In this document: piece by piece, positions 10,860 through 22,305 of the stretch
Position numbering within the stretch: position 1 is the first letter of the stretch
How the letters are laid out: every line of letters starts with the position of its first letter
NCBI GenBank assembly: GCA_019055375.1
Contig: JAHQIW010005098.1
Location: 22,601-86,600, forward strand
From: Parelaphostrongylus tenuis
Lineage: Eukaryota; Nematoda; Chromadorea; Rhabditida; Metastrongylidae
DNA: 64,000 bases
Direction: 5' to 3'
Translations under genes and position numbers: made by a program
Notes under the pieces: model-generated
The model's input: the letters and a program-made list of their open reading frames with translations, nothing else
What the model was told of the DNA's origin: nothing
Database searches by the model: none

Positions 10860-11434
10860 ATGTTACTCATATTCACAATGGAAGCTGGTGAGTAGAAACA
10901 AGGATGAAAGCATTTAATCATGTAAATTGGCGATTTGCTTAGAGTGCTGTCCTTTGTCTCATGGAAAATTTCCAAAATGCTAGAATATGAATATGTCGTT
11001 TAAAAGATTTTTCGTCTTCTAATGAAGTGTCAAAAAGCTGCGGAAACAAAAACCACTAATAAAATCTGAGTGCTTGTTCTAGTGAATTTAAGGGATAGTT
11101 GACAACGGTAAGCTATTTCTAACACTCTCGGGAAAAGGACCTTCAAGGAATTAACTTGAAGTTGCCGGAGAGAGCGATAATGACTTATGATCATTTTACA
11201 ATCCCTCATTTCAGCACATAATTTGTTTTTCTTACAGTTTCCAATACTAGCCGATCTCTTATCGAGCACACGATGATGTGGAATTCGTTGACCATGAGAG
11301 GATGTCACATGAATGCTCGCTTCAATTCGAAAACACCTGTTGAACGACTCCATTATCTCGAAGTAGATCGTTATACCGTTGAAAACACTAGCCAGTCGTT
11401 CTTGCCTTTTCCTCCGGTATATAAATGGAAGTAA
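10860..11434 (+). CDS. possible small two-exon gene, unknown product
   Basis: An acceptor-like CTTTTACAG ends at 10859, directly before an ATG. The first exon (10860-10887) reads MLLIFTMEA and stops at a good donor GGTGAGT. A second exon begins after TTTTTCTTACAG (11237) and stays open for 64 codons in the matching phase to a TAA at 11432-11434, including TMMWNSLTMRGCHMNARF and RYTVENTSQSFLPFPP. That gives about 74 residues. The matched splice phases and the acceptor beside the ATG favour a real transcript; the shortness, the lack of any family match and the decayed surroundings argue against. It lies 400 bases after the secreted-protein gene on the same strand, so it could be a downstream member of an operon or a fragment of a larger gene. 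Confidence 0.35.
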
Positions 11435-12160
11435 TTCTGAATTTGCTTGTATTTTTTCTGGATTCCACTTGATAGTTCAACGATCACCTTATAGCACGAA
11501 TGGAAATTCGTCTGTGGAACATCGCATCGAGTAATGCGACACTAAAAGACGTAGATGCAGAGATTCTAGCGCGACATTACATGTGACTAGCCTCATGTCA
11601 GCCTAGTAATGCAAGAAATAGACTAATTACTTGTGTCTGAGGTCAGATCAAAGCAGGCGCGTGAGGATACAATGGGCTTGTCCCATGATTTCTCAAGCAT
11701 TTCGACACTTTTGTTGGTTCAGTTGTCACTTATTTCAAGAAATCAATCAACTAATCCCTTAGTCACTATTCAAATCAATGATACCTTTGCTGAGAGGAAA
11801 TCAAATGCCTTCTTTCGGAAAGAATGAGGATAAAGTGCCAGGAAATCTATAGTCACTTTTGAGTATGTAGTGGTTCCTTGAATTTCTGTTCCGTAGAAGC
11901 CGCTTCAAAGCTTGGAAAAGGTGCTAATCCGATGGAGCATATCAGGGCTTTCACTGTGGTTGTGGTCAGTAGCCCAGCCCAGCTCTTTGAAATGTGGCCT
12001 GGCGACTTCTGCATTGTGAGGTAGTCGGTCAGTGTATGATGTCCATCGCGACATCTTTTTGTGCTAACCTATTTCAGTTAGACGGCGAGCGATGGTATGG
12101 CGGCAGTGTTCAGGTGCTTGTCCAAGCAACTAGAAGATTCTCCAACATCATCACAGTCTT
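11435..12160. other. intergenic sequence
   Basis: No gene supported. A 64-codon frame at 11633-11827 has no recognisable motif or splice sites. Confidence 0.35.
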
Positions 12161-12169
12161 TTAGCATTT

Positions 12170-12290
12170 ATGAGTCATGCATGTGGTCTGTTATGGGTAC
12201 TTATACATTGCAAAACACGTGTTTACGCCTTGCAGCCTCGTCAGTCGCACGGTGCCCTCGCTTGAGGCAATCCCTCTTGAAGGGGAACCC
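12170..12290. repeat. copy of fold-back repeat family F
   Basis: Contains the family's order of short blocks: GCATGTGGTCTGTTAT, then ACACGTGTTTACGCCTTGCA, then CTCGTCAGTCGCACGGTGCC. The complete copy at 63527-63880 has the same blocks in its left arm. Confidence 0.5.
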
Positions 12291-12397
12291 CCTTACGTAC
12301 AGATTTCGCAGACGTAATACTTACACGCGTGGTTAAGTGATAGAAAGCACCTGACGGGCATTGTTGTAGACTCGGTCGCTATTGGCTGGTGGTTGTG

Positions 12398-12500
12398 AAA
12401 TATCATAGCAATAATATAACATAATACAATAATAATATATATAATATAATGTAATAATAATAACATAGAAGTAATAGTATAAATATAATATAATATTACC
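12398..12500. repeat. AT-rich simple repeat (ATA/TAA microsatellite)
   Basis: About 100 bases made almost wholly of irregular ATAATA, ATATAA and AATAAT units between two copies of family F. Open frames called across it are low-complexity artefacts. Confidence 0.75.
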
Positions 12501-12579
12501 ATAGAAAAAATACAAACACGTTTCGAATGTTTCTTTGGACCCCGTTCAAATTCAATATGCTTGATAACATTTTTCAAGC

Positions 12580-12700
12580 CATACATAGGTCTGTTGTGGT
12601 TACTAATACAGTGCGATACACGAGTCTCGGCCTACCAGCTTCGTCAGTTGCACAGTGCCTTTTCGTTAGTTAGTTTCTCGGGTATCTACCCCTTACATGT
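12580..12700. repeat. second copy of fold-back repeat family F
   Basis: Repeats the blocks seen 400 bases to the left in the same orientation: TAGGTCTGTTGTGGTTAC, ACACGAGTCTCGGCCTACCA and CTTCGTCAGTTGCACAGTGC. It is diverged and lacks a clear second arm. Confidence 0.5.
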
Positions 12701-13066
12701 ACGAAGATCGACCACATCGTTTTGAACAAAAGACGAAATTAAGTCAATGTCAGTATCGTCCCATACTTTTGGATCTCACTGCGACATTCTTTGCATGAAT
12801 ATTCAATTCATATGGAGACGATCAGTAACTGACATTGAGTGAAATGGACATCCTGCATTTAACGAATATGTCGTCAACAAACACATCACATATAATGGTT
12901 GACATGAAATCGAAGATCCGATAAAAGCCACGGGAATGCTGCTAGAAGTTTTCTAATGCTGTTTTGTGTGAGATCTTCTTAGTTCCAAGATAAATCTGTA
13001 CGTTGACCAAACAAGACCAACGAGCATCCAGAAATAAGATCTGTGCGACATACATCTTATGCTGCG

Positions 13067-13438
13067 CTAAACTTTTTTTTTGCTATACTCATAATGTAAA
13101 TGGTTTCTAACACCAGTTATGGGGTGTAGACGACAGCCTTCATCGATATCGGGTTTAACGCAATACGAAGAGGAAAAACATAGATGTCTGCCGAATCTTA
13201 TAAGTACCTGCCGCTTGCTAAGGACTAATGTGATCGTCAGATTAGAGCCGTACTTGGAAATCAACATTATGGATTCCTTACGAATGTCTTCCATTTCATG
13301 GCAACTAAAGCAGGCATCAGCATGCCTCAGAGTAACCAAACCCGGAGCGAACTCGACGATCTCTACATATAATTGCTGGACAACAAGAGCAGTGAAGATG
13401 TTAAACACCACACAGATACGAGCACTGTCTATCCACAC
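13067..13438 (-). CDS. hypothetical cysteine-containing protein or exon
   Basis: An uninterrupted 123-codon frame on the minus strand from an ATG at 13438 to a TAG at 13067. It begins with a hydrophobic stretch (ICVVFNIFTALVVQQ), then reads EFAPGLVTLRHADACFSCHE, LISKYGSNLTITLVLSKRQ and a cysteine-spaced part (LCFSSSYC, EGCRLHP). The pattern of a signal-like start followed by C-x2-C and C-x6-C pairs suggests a small secreted protein, but I do not recognise a family. Possible donor and acceptor sites (CAGGTACTT inside, TTGTTGTCCAG near the 5' end) mean the frame might be one spliced exon. An overlapping frame on the other strand is slightly shorter and looks less protein-like. Confidence 0.35.
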   Translation of the reverse strand: MWIDSARICVVFNIFTALVVQQLYVEIVEFAPGLVTLRHADACFSCHEMEDIRKESIMLISKYGSNLTITLVLSKRQVLIRFGRHLCFSSSYCVKPDIDEGCRLHPITGVRNHLHYEYSKKKV

Positions 13439-13439
13439 A

Positions 13440-14418
13440 AAATCCGTGTTTTGAAACTACAGGAAGTAATTTGAACGGTCTTAAAGTTTAATGTGCGCAT
13501 CAAACGATTAGGAAAGTTCTGGGCATCAGAAAGTAGCTAATGCGGAAATAACGTGTAACGACTGGCTTCGTTTACTGGTCATGATCTTTTAATTACGCTA
13601 TGCGAATGCTAATAAGGCCATAAGTAATGTCGAGCATGTGTACGGCTACAATATGATTTACTCACATTTGGCTCTTTATGACCACTGCAATGTGGTAACG
13701 CGGCGATTTGCGTGTGGGAACTATCCCACGATCACATTGTGGGCAACAGAAGTAAAGTGGGAGATAACATAATCTATAAATGACATCCCAAACAATGTGT
13801 TAAAGTTTCTATTACCGAAAAATTAGGACATAAGAAATCAATCAGTATACTGGTCCGACTTGAAACAACCCCAACTACAATGGAATCAGAATATTACTAA
13901 GAATGGTTTTCAAAATTTCTCTAATTAGCTTCCGCCAAAGTTTAGAGTTTTTTGATACAGATACTCATATTTCGCCATGACGTGGCTCTGCTTCCTCACA
14001 TTCCTTCAAAATTTTCTCATTTTCATCCTTAAATGTGAACTCATTATGTTCGGAAATTATTATCGATAAATCCTCTGCTCTTCAAACGTTATGTAGGGGA
14101 TCTCTGTGTCTAGTAACACTTTAAATTTGTAACAGTGTGCGCTGCGTTTCCATTATCAGAATCAACATCAGTAGCTTGTTGGAACGATTCTCGAGCTTTT
14201 TTCACCTAAACGCATTCACTCTTAAAGAATTTATCATGAATAGAAACTTCAGCACAAAGACAGTGCCTTTGTTCTGCCCAAAATAATCGTGCAGCTACTA
14301 CTAACACACAAAGATTATGCTCGCATCTCTTCAAAGCGTCAACCGACTTCGCACGTCAACCATGTCACTCCTCTAGCCAAATTGCTTCAGCTCAACGTCG
14401 TCCCAAACTATCTTTTGG
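13440..14418. other. intergenic sequence
   Basis: AT-rich, no open frame of interest and no recognised repeat. It separates the hypothetical minus-strand ORF from the tRNA-derived fold-back element. Confidence 0.4.
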
Positions 14419-14797
14419 TTAAGCGAATTAAATGGTAAGCAAAAATACGACCTCAGGCGGGAGTCGAACTCATGTTTCATTCATATCGGGATGCATGCTA
14501 CCACTACATTAGTGAGGCACATTTGCGCCTTCACTCAGTATTCAACATTTCTATGTTATCGAGTATTATATCTAATATTGTTCGTAAGCTCAACTGGGTT
14601 TATAAAGCGGTATCGCACACCCGAGCAAAGCCTGTTAAGGGTTGGTAGCTGACAGCTATGATAAAGACGTTGGAGAATAAGTGACGGCGCCAATGTGCCT
14701 CGGTGGTGTAGTGGTAGCACGCGTCCCAGTAGTGGATGAAACGCGGGTTCGACTCCCGCCTGAAATCGTCTTCTGCTCACCACTTAGTTCGCTTAAG
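14419..14797. repeat. fold-back element with tRNA-like promoter boxes in both arms
   Basis: The left arm (14419-14520, complement) and right arm (14691-14797) are inverted copies. Each contains a perfect or near-perfect RNA polymerase III B box, GTTCGACTCCCGCC, and an A-box-like TGTAGTGGTAGCA about 40-50 bases before it. The outer ends match as TTAAGCGAATTAAAT against complement of ATTTAGTTCGCTTAA-like sequence. The arms resemble tRNA genes, but the acceptor ends do not pair (GTGCCTC against GAAATCG), so these are tRNA-derived repeats rather than working tRNA genes. Confidence 0.6.
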
Positions 14798-15058
14798 TAT
14801 ATATGAATCATCATAACACTGCGAAAAAAGCAGTAAAAATACTGAAAATCTTAAGTATCTTGCTGCTATAATATTTCTCAACCGGAGCTCCTACGAACAT
14901 GAAACGCGGGTTCGACTCCCGCCTGAAATCGTCTTCTGCTCACCACTTAGTTCGCTTGGGTATAAATGAATCATCATAACACTGCGAAAAAAGCAGTAAA
15001 AATACTGAAAATCTTAAGTATCTTGGTGCTATAATATTTCTCACCGGAGCTCCTACGA
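14738..15058 (+). repeat. 163-bp tandem duplication of the tRNA-like tail
   Basis: The segment starting GAAACGCGGGTTCGACTCCC at 14738 is repeated almost exactly from 14901. Both copies run through GAATCATCATAACACTGCG and GGAGCTCCTACGA. Only a few single-base differences separate them, so the duplication is recent compared with the other repeats here. Confidence 0.85.
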
Positions 15059-15582
15059 CTTTGAGAAGGACTGGATTCAGTGAGTACGCTTTGCGGAACG
15101 ACCTTCCACATCTTTGTTGGCAAATTTCAACTAATTACGACTCTCAATATGAGCAAAAAGGAGACTCTCATTTGAGTAAAAAGGAGAATGTACTAGCCTG
15201 AATCTTCACATTCTTTCAGAGTACGAGCCAGCCTTCCGATGCAAGTTCACGAAAACCGGAGCTCGTCTCCAGCCGAACTGACTCTAATCAGAGTTAATCA
15301 TTCCGTGGATTACGAATACGACCCTCAGTACGCGAATCCTTTGTGCTCAACAGTTTCAAGACCACATATCCTCCGAGATTGTGACATAAATCCACAATTA
15401 GTCGTGCATCATTCTTAGTATGAACTCTATTGAGACCCATACATAACGGTATGCCTTCATCGTTTTGTGGCTCATGCGCACATTAATTGAATATAAGGTA
15501 TAGGCCAGGAGGCGCCGTGGCCGAGTGGTTGTGTTGCCCGTGGCGGCGCTCGCGTGGTAGACCCCCCCAACACTCTGCGGCA
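15059..15582. other. intergenic sequence with a tRNA A-box-like fragment
   Basis: Mostly unassigned. At 15512-15533 the phrase GGCGCCGTGGCCGAGTGGTT is an excellent tRNA 5' end and A box, but no B box or closing acceptor strand follows, so it is a fragment. The large inverted repeat begins just to the right. Confidence 0.4.
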
Positions 15583-16789
15583 GTTTACTATGCAATGATA
15601 ATGTTTTTGCCGTTCAACAAGTGTAAAAAGTTGTACAAGAACATCATGATTAAATCTTCGAGTCTTGAATAATTCCCATCATATACACTACCCAAAAATC
15701 ATCACACTTATTATATATCAGAAAACATTGGATATTCACTAATGGCCATATATACTGAATGCATTATCAATTCATCGATCACTCGGAAATTTGTACTATT
15801 AGTGCACTAAAGAGTTGGGACCAACGCAGAAATATATATGAGCATTTTATTCTAACGCTCTATGAGCTCTTGATTGATATATATCCACTTACCCATACCA
15901 TGAGCATTATTCGTCGCTGCAACATTTGCCGCTGTACATGCGACTTATTTTGCGTATCTATGTAATTTCACAGTTGATTAACCTCAAAGCGATTCCATTT
16001 ACCTCTCCGATGTTCCAAGAACTCAAAATAACCCCAACGGGATCACGTGCAGGTGGTTGTAGCCGTACATCAAGAAACCACAGACCTGATCGTCCTCGGC
16101 TTCCCAAAAGTATCTTGCTACGTTCATCCTTGCATGCATACACTATGCTGAGTATTAAGAATCATTTATATTCCGTATTTGTGAAGACGAGTTGAATGCT
16201 TTCGCATAAGGAAAAGCTCTGTGCAATAAGTCATTGACGCGCTTAAAAAAACTATTCAGTAGTGCATATTTCTTGTTGTTCGTTGCTGTCACTCAACATT
16301 CATTTCTTCGGAACTGTGCCTATGAAAGTCGTCGACTGAGGTCAATTTGGCATTCCGAGGCTTCGATGGAAAGTACACCTTCTCATTTCCAGCCACTGTT
16401 GCATGATATTATGCCACAATACATAAAGAGGGCAATGATGAAGAGATAATTGATAACTGATCGCGAAAGGTGTTCTTACCCAGAATCCTACGCTACTTTT
16501 GATGACGGTAGGGACTGTTCGAGTATACATGAGGCTCACGTACAAGAACCTAATCGACTTCTACGTACTCTACATGCCTGAATTTGAGAGCTTTGTAGCG
16601 CGGACATATCAGTGACGATCAAAATAATCGTGTTGGGGTGTTGGGAAAGACGCTCTTTTTCTCAGCATTATGCACACAATTGTTCAGGAATATGTCTTTG
16701 AAGAAGTATTCTCAGTACTTCGCCCCTACTTGCATCCATATTTAAAAAACTTTTTTTTTTCCATTCCTCTTTGACGCTTTAGTAATTAT

Positions 16790-18340
16790 ACGGCAGCTGG
16801 AATTTCAAGAATTTGAAAGGCGTATATTTTCCCAAATATTTGTATTATCATACCAGAGAAGCAAAAATAAAATTTTACTTAACACTCAAGCATAATTCGT
16901 TTGACATAGCTTTTCATTTAGACTTCCAATATCCGTTTTGTAGCAGAGATCTCAGTGATTTCAACGATATTCTTAGTGTTTGACAAAACTTTTAGCGTAC
17001 TGTTACAATTCAAAGAATATTGGGTTCCACGCGCGACGCTCATCGCACGCCACATGTCAATTGCACTGCGCGATCTACCCGACGCTAATTGCGAAACTGA
17101 ACTTTCCTTAAGCTGTAACAACGCACCAAGAAGTCTTTCTCAAGAACTAAGCATATTGTTGAAGTCGTGACGATTTGAGCTATCAAATGGGTATGAAGGT
17201 TTGAGAGAAAAGCCGTGTCCAGCGAAAAGGATTCAAATGTGCCACACAATTTTGTTTCTGCTGCTACAGCTCTCTAAGAGGTTTTTTTTTTCTAAAGCAC
17301 GCCATTGAAATGTTCGAAATTTATGCTATCGACTGGTTATTAGAAAGGGCTGGTTTTATGCGAATGTTGCAAAACCATCCACATATCGATCCAATGTATG
17401 CGGGCCGCATGTGAAATGGAATCTTGATTTCAGTACTGCAGTGAAACAAAACGTTTTTTGAAATACAAAAGCACTGTCAAATTGACAGAAATTTATGCCA
17501 TCGAATAAGCACTGAATTTTTTGATGAGAACTTTGCTCAACAAAAAAGCTTGAGTGTGAAATAAAATATGCCCTACACTGTTGCAACATAATATAAAGGC
17601 ATTTCAAAGAGAACATGTACGTTTCAAATATTCAAGATTTAAGCTATTTTTTGAACATGGGTGCTGATAAAAGAAATAGCGCATTCTCCACAATGACAAA
17701 TGCGCTCTCTTCCTACACGTACTCCAGCTACATACTATGATTACCTTTGCATAGACATCTACAAGAAGTGTTTAGTTGCTGAAGATGTGCTTTCAAACTA
17801 CGTTCCTGCAAGACAGGCTATACAAATACACAATAAGGATTGAAAGTTTGGTTATTTTTTACAAAGCTGTGGTATTAACAGTGAATATTATAGATTTTCG
17901 AAACAAGGAGTATCTCTTTATATAAAAAAAGCCCTTATGAAAGTTTTATTTGTGATATTCTATTCTTTATGTGACTATAGGCTACCTCTGACGTATAAAC
18001 TCTTTATAATTACCAATAAACTAGCTCTGACGTGCAAGTGGCGGATTAACACTTTAGGAGTGAACTTCAATATTTTTTCCTCTCTTACAGCTTTTTGTGC
18101 TAAGTTTCCAAAAATGCCAATTAGCTTATGGAAATCCTTGAAATTTGGCCTATCGAATGGTTAGTAAAACTTTAGCGACGAGCCATATCGAAGCCTCGGC
18201 CGAGCAATGAAGCAAATTGAGTGTGAAGAATAATTTTATTTTCGCTGATACAACGTTGTAATAGGCTATTTTCAAACATATTTTGAAAACGTAGTGAACT
18301 GATCTTATGTATCATTACCGAATGTCAGAGAAAAGACACT
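16790..18340. repeat. array of degenerate 150-190 bp units
   Basis: Units recur with the landmarks CTGCTACAGCTCTCTAAGAG (17267), AGTACTGCAGTGAAAC (17432) and CCTACACTGTTGCAACA (17573) as the core, preceded by GTGTGAAATAAAAT-like text and spaced by phrases such as TTTGAGCTATCAAATGG (17174) and AAATTTATGCCATCGAATAA (17490). Spacing of successive cores is about 140-190 bases. No coding potential is conserved. Confidence 0.6.
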
Positions 18341-18586
18341 TGCCCAGCGAGAAAGCCTACAAAAAAATCGTTGTACCTCAGCTGGTGGGCTCATTTAGAG
18401 CTTAAACTTTGAGTTTGAATTACTTCAATTGTCACAAAAATATAGAGAGTGGAAGAATACGTGTGAAGCATTGAAGTGGGATCTTATCCTGTTGTCAAAA
18501 ATTTACGTCGCTCTTCGATTCATAATCTCAACATGCCAAAGATATTTAGAGATACCATTTTCCAGAAAACCGAATATTCATTGTTC

Positions 18587-18834
18587 TATACCCTATGATA
18601 AAGAGTGATGTGCAAAAAACATTTGCGTCAGCTGGGACTCAAACCCATATTTGACTCTTTTCTGGGGCGCGTGTCGACGTCCGTTTTGATACCACTCATT
18701 CTATGCTACATCACGGTGTCGAAAAGGCGTCGGTAGTGCAACGGTTCAGCACGCGCCCCGGCTGGGGTGAAATGTGAGTTTGAATCCCACATGACGGAAA
18801 CATCTTTGCATATCACTCTTTATCACTGGGTATA
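18587..18834. repeat. fold-back element with two opposed tRNA-like sequences
   Basis: About 44-base terminal inverted repeats (TATACCCTATGATAAAGAGT at the left, its complement with few changes at the right) enclose two opposed tRNA-like halves. The + strand half has an A-box-like GTCGGTAGTGCAACGG and a B-box-like GAGTTTGAATCCC; the minus half has GGGTTTGAGTCCC. The same element sits at 34485-34731 in the other arm. It resembles a pair of tRNA-derived SINE heads joined tail to tail. Confidence 0.6.
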
Positions 18835-19559
18835 TTGTACGATCTTACCGTCGGTAAAAGCGGTCAAATAAAAAGATTCTGATTAACGGTTGATTATTCA
18901 TTCTCAATCAAATTCGTACCTTGTCGCAAAAACTATCGCAACTCGTTGTTATACGTGCACAAGCAGTTACCAGCTTCACGTATTTTTGAACATTTGCAGC
19001 TGCTCATTTTTTCATTCATGTTCTTGCATACCTAGATTGTTTTTGTAGCTTCCTCTGCATGTGAACATATGCACTTCCACAATCCTTAGCCTTGAAACGA
19101 GGTCCTCCGGTCAAGGTAAGCCGGCTGTCCTTCTGCTGTAGAGTCACGTCGGTTAAACCAGCCCTTTTGAGTCCGAAACTCCGTACATCTTATATTCCTA
19201 CATCGTTATCTTCAAAGTGCTGTTTTGTTGGAAATGGTTTCGCTCAAATTCAAAAATCTGTTTCCGCGGCAGCATCCACAGAGTCTTGCGTGACAAACTA
19301 ATACAGTTGAGCATTCTAAGCCCTTTCAGTGATATACAGTGCAGAGCAATGACTCTAGACCTTTGCTAACCAATACGTTTACTGGACGACCAGGTTCATC
19401 TGCTATAAGGAGGCTCTACACTTCAGCATTAGTGTTCAGAAGAGTATAGAGATGGTCTATGTTCACAAAGCTCCCACAAAACCAATCAGAAATAAACCGA
19501 TTCACTTACAGCAACTAATTGCACCAAATTTTCAGTATTTCTAAGCTCCCAATCCTCAC

Positions 19560-20123
19560 AGTATCGTCACAGGAGCAACCAGAAGGTGTAGACAAGTAGA
19601 ATACCCATATTGGCAATGCAGTGTGAAGAGCACAGCAGACCAAACGAATTTCGTAGTGCCGGATTGTATCGGACTGCTACTATAGCAACGACGTTCGAAA
19701 GCAAACCGAATACACCTATCTGAAAGTCACACATCATCCTCTTACTTCAAAGGCAAATTGTTGAAGGCGATTCAGTTTAGAACAATGAACAAGCGGCGTT
19801 ATTCTATACTTGTCTTCCGATACTTTTATGCAGCGCTTCATGACTATGCTACGGTCATTTTGATAGGTGTTATATGACGAGGACAGTAATAAAATTGTAT
19901 AAAAACACTGCTTTCGTCACATCTGGTTAATGTATGATTTTGAGGACGCGTAGTAATGAGATAGATAAAATTAATCTTATGGATCAGGTGCTGAACAAAA
20001 ATTCCTAGATTATTACATTTCTAAGTCAAAATAAGAGCAGCCAATGACTCACCGCACTGTGGTTACAGGCACCAAAATGTATTCTGCGTGATCAGAAATC
20101 AATTCGTTTTCCGTCACGTTCGT
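19560..20123 (-). pseudogene. srx-type chemoreceptor, copy A (exons 1-2 only)
   Basis: Exon 1 (20123-20053) and exon 2 (19719-19560) align with the intact srx copy D. Exon 2 encodes the end of the first and the second membrane segments: GVFGLLSNVVAIVAVRYNPA, then LRNSFGLLC and HCIANMGILLVYTFW. Three faults make it non-functional: the start codon is ACG instead of ATG at 20123-20121, one base is missing at the end of exon 1, and one base is missing after YTFW, which throws the frame and gives a stop. Exons 3-8 are absent; sequence to the left continues as intron 2-like DNA shared with copy B and then ends at the arm boundary. SRX proteins are seven-membrane-segment chemoreceptors of nematode sensory neurons. 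Confidence 0.8.
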
Positions 20124-21659
20124 CGATGACGGACAGAGGACTTTTGGGGAGATATCGACGTGACAAGCATCAAAATCACTCCGCCTCGAACCACCCTCGT
20201 CGCCGTTAATGATAAAGTCAAATCAGTCTGATTAGCATTCCCAGGTAGTAATAGTTACCAAGAACTTCATATGTCATCATTGGTTTTTGATATTACTAGT
20301 ACAAGATCAATAGTGATTCGAAAAACAATTTCGTTGACTTTGTCGTTGAAAAGCATTTCACATTGATTTTATTCTGCAAATTTTGAAGACCAAATGGAAC
20401 GCATTAGCGCGTATTTTGCTTTCAATACTTGAAGTGTCGATAAATTCACCATCTTCACGGCCTCAAAACAGGTATCCTACTATACGGCCTCGTCAGAAAA
20501 TATTCTACAATCTTCACGGAAAATCTGCGAATTATATTCCGAAAAGGATAAACACACATTGGAAGCAGAGCAGAGGCATCGAGTTTTTTGTTCACACCTC
20601 AACCAAGAACTTCTGGGATCTGAGCGGTGAATTATGATGACCTGCCGTGTATATAAAATTCACGTCAAACCTTGATTAATAACTGATTCTCTGATTCTGG
20701 TAGAAAAGTATTCTTGTCTCTTCAGAAAACAGTATAAAAGATCGATTCTCATTAACTACCTCAATATTATCAGGTAGCTATTGTTTTCTCATGAACGATT
20801 TTTGACTTTGACGAGTAGAACAACGTAGTCAATGTGTTTCAGGGCAGAATAGCTGGTATTTTAGCCGTTTGCTCTTTCAGAATTCAGAGAGGATACTGCT
20901 GTGTAGCCTCGTTCAAGGGAGAAGTTTAATAATGTTTTTGGAAAGCTCAGACCTTAAGGTCATATCTTTTCTTCTTGGCTTCCAATTCCTCTTTAAAGTT
21001 CCGAAGTGAACTAAAACATGTCAACATTCACAGCTGTTTATCAAGAACAGTTAAAGGAAGCTGGACAAATTGTTAACAGCAAATAGCTGAACGCTTGATA
21101 TAACGAATGAAAAACATCGGATCTTCTGAAGAGAGCACTGCAGTTAATTCGCTAATTGTGCTCGTAACGAATGAAGTCTGGTGTGGATATCTTTGTATCT
21201 GACCTTTTGCAGCGTAGATTAATAATTATTCACCCAGATGATCCGTGTTCAGAAAAGACGAAGAATCGCGCGGCTCTCAACACAGGCTCCATTCAATTAG
21301 TAATTCGTGATTCACGGTACCTGGGTTTTTGATTAGGATGTCCATAACTCGTCAGCTTTCGAATGACGACGACTACACTCAGTTTGACGCTTAGAACATG
21401 TACACAACGGGGGTTTTAGGGTTTTTTTTCAAACTACTTTTACAGAAATTTTCTCAGTATTATCCAGTTTATTTGTGGGAACGAAGTTGCTCAAAGTCAA
21501 AATTTCACCAGATGATATTAAGGACTTCGCTGTGATGTTAAAAAAAGAATCCACGGAAGCAAAACGTATCTTCTTCCTGATAGTAGAACGTTTTGTGAAC
21601 ATCTTGTCTGAAATCGAGATTACTTCCAAATCACCATGTCTTGAGCTAATCTCATGAAC

Positions 21660-22305
21660 ATGATGTTTATTCCGAACGAATTGATTTTGAATGATCCATG
21701 CATACTTAAGGGAATGAATATCTCCAAATGCTTCGATCATGTTTACGTAGATCGGGGAGTCATCTTGATGAGGGACGTAGTTCCAGAATTGGGCAGGAGA
21801 AGGCCATCGGCTTGAGGAGTGTTCGTGACCGCAAAGGATATATTGAAGAGATGAAGAACACCAGACTTCGTGAAAAGCTTTTTGACCTAACGGGGTTGGC
21901 CCTTCCTTGAGGTATGCTTAGAATCATGGTTGTTAATAGAACGAAACACCACTCGTTGTTATTGAACGCTCAATCGAAAATTAGATGCTACTAGTATCCC
22001 GTATTTCGCAAACGATGGAAAAGATTTGAAGTACTAGTATGCGTCAATGATCGAAAGTCAAGGATACCGATGTGCGAAAGCCGTCACCGACGAATTTCTC
22101 GGGATCTTGAGTGTTCTATAGGAAGAGCACCGACAGAATGATTCTGATTTTCTACAAAAAGTCTCGAAGAAAATTGTGATGCTCGACGAACCTTAGAGGG
22201 AGCAGAACCCGTTGGGCTTTTCGTGTGTGCGATAGAAAAAAACTGAAATATTACCGGCGCCCCTTCGAGTCACTCGATTTCTAACGGAACGCCAGGTGAT
22301 AAACG
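21660..22305 (+). pseudogene. RTE retrotransposon 3' fragment
   Basis: Starts with NLMNMMFIPNELILND, then ILKGMNISKC, YVDRGVILMRDVVPELGRRR (the conserved YVYLGREINM...PEL.RR region of RTE proteins), followed after frameshifts by CAKAVTDE (AVTDW region) near 22075-22100 and RVTRFLTERQVINV near the end. The closing CCAGGTGATAA at about 22289 corresponds to the CAGGTGATA tail. It is private to block U1 and so inserted after, or was lost from, the duplicate block. Confidence 0.6.

Larger units (their letters stand above)
15583..20123. repeat. left arm of a large inverted duplication (partner about 28.9-37.8 kb)
   Basis: Read in complement, this stretch matches the right arm over its whole length with frequent small differences. 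The outer limit is near 15583, where TACTATGCAATGATAAT meets its mirror at about 37777. Matching landmarks include the tRNA-like fold-back element (18587-18834 against 34485-34731), the 150-190 bp repeats (16.8-18.3 against 35.0-36.6 kb) and srx exon 2 (19560-19719 against 33541-33755). The arms are too diverged to be a fold-back sequencing artefact of one molecule; they are an older duplication. Confidence 0.85.

Noticed and set aside
14691..14767. a working tRNA gene
   Set aside because: A and B boxes are good but the acceptor strands do not pair and the anticodon arm is poor; it is one arm of a fold-back repeat.
15512..15580. tRNA gene starting GGCGCCGTGGCCGAGTGGTT
   Set aside because: Only the 5' end and A box are present; no B box or 3' acceptor strand follows.
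16234..16449. 71-75 codon frame preserved in both inverted arms (also 37130-36903)
   Set aside because: Differences between the arms mostly change amino acids, as expected for non-coding duplicated DNA.
19092..19301. 69-codon frame and its mirror at 34224-34021
   Set aside because: Lies in srx intron 2 shared by four copies; not conserved as a frame.
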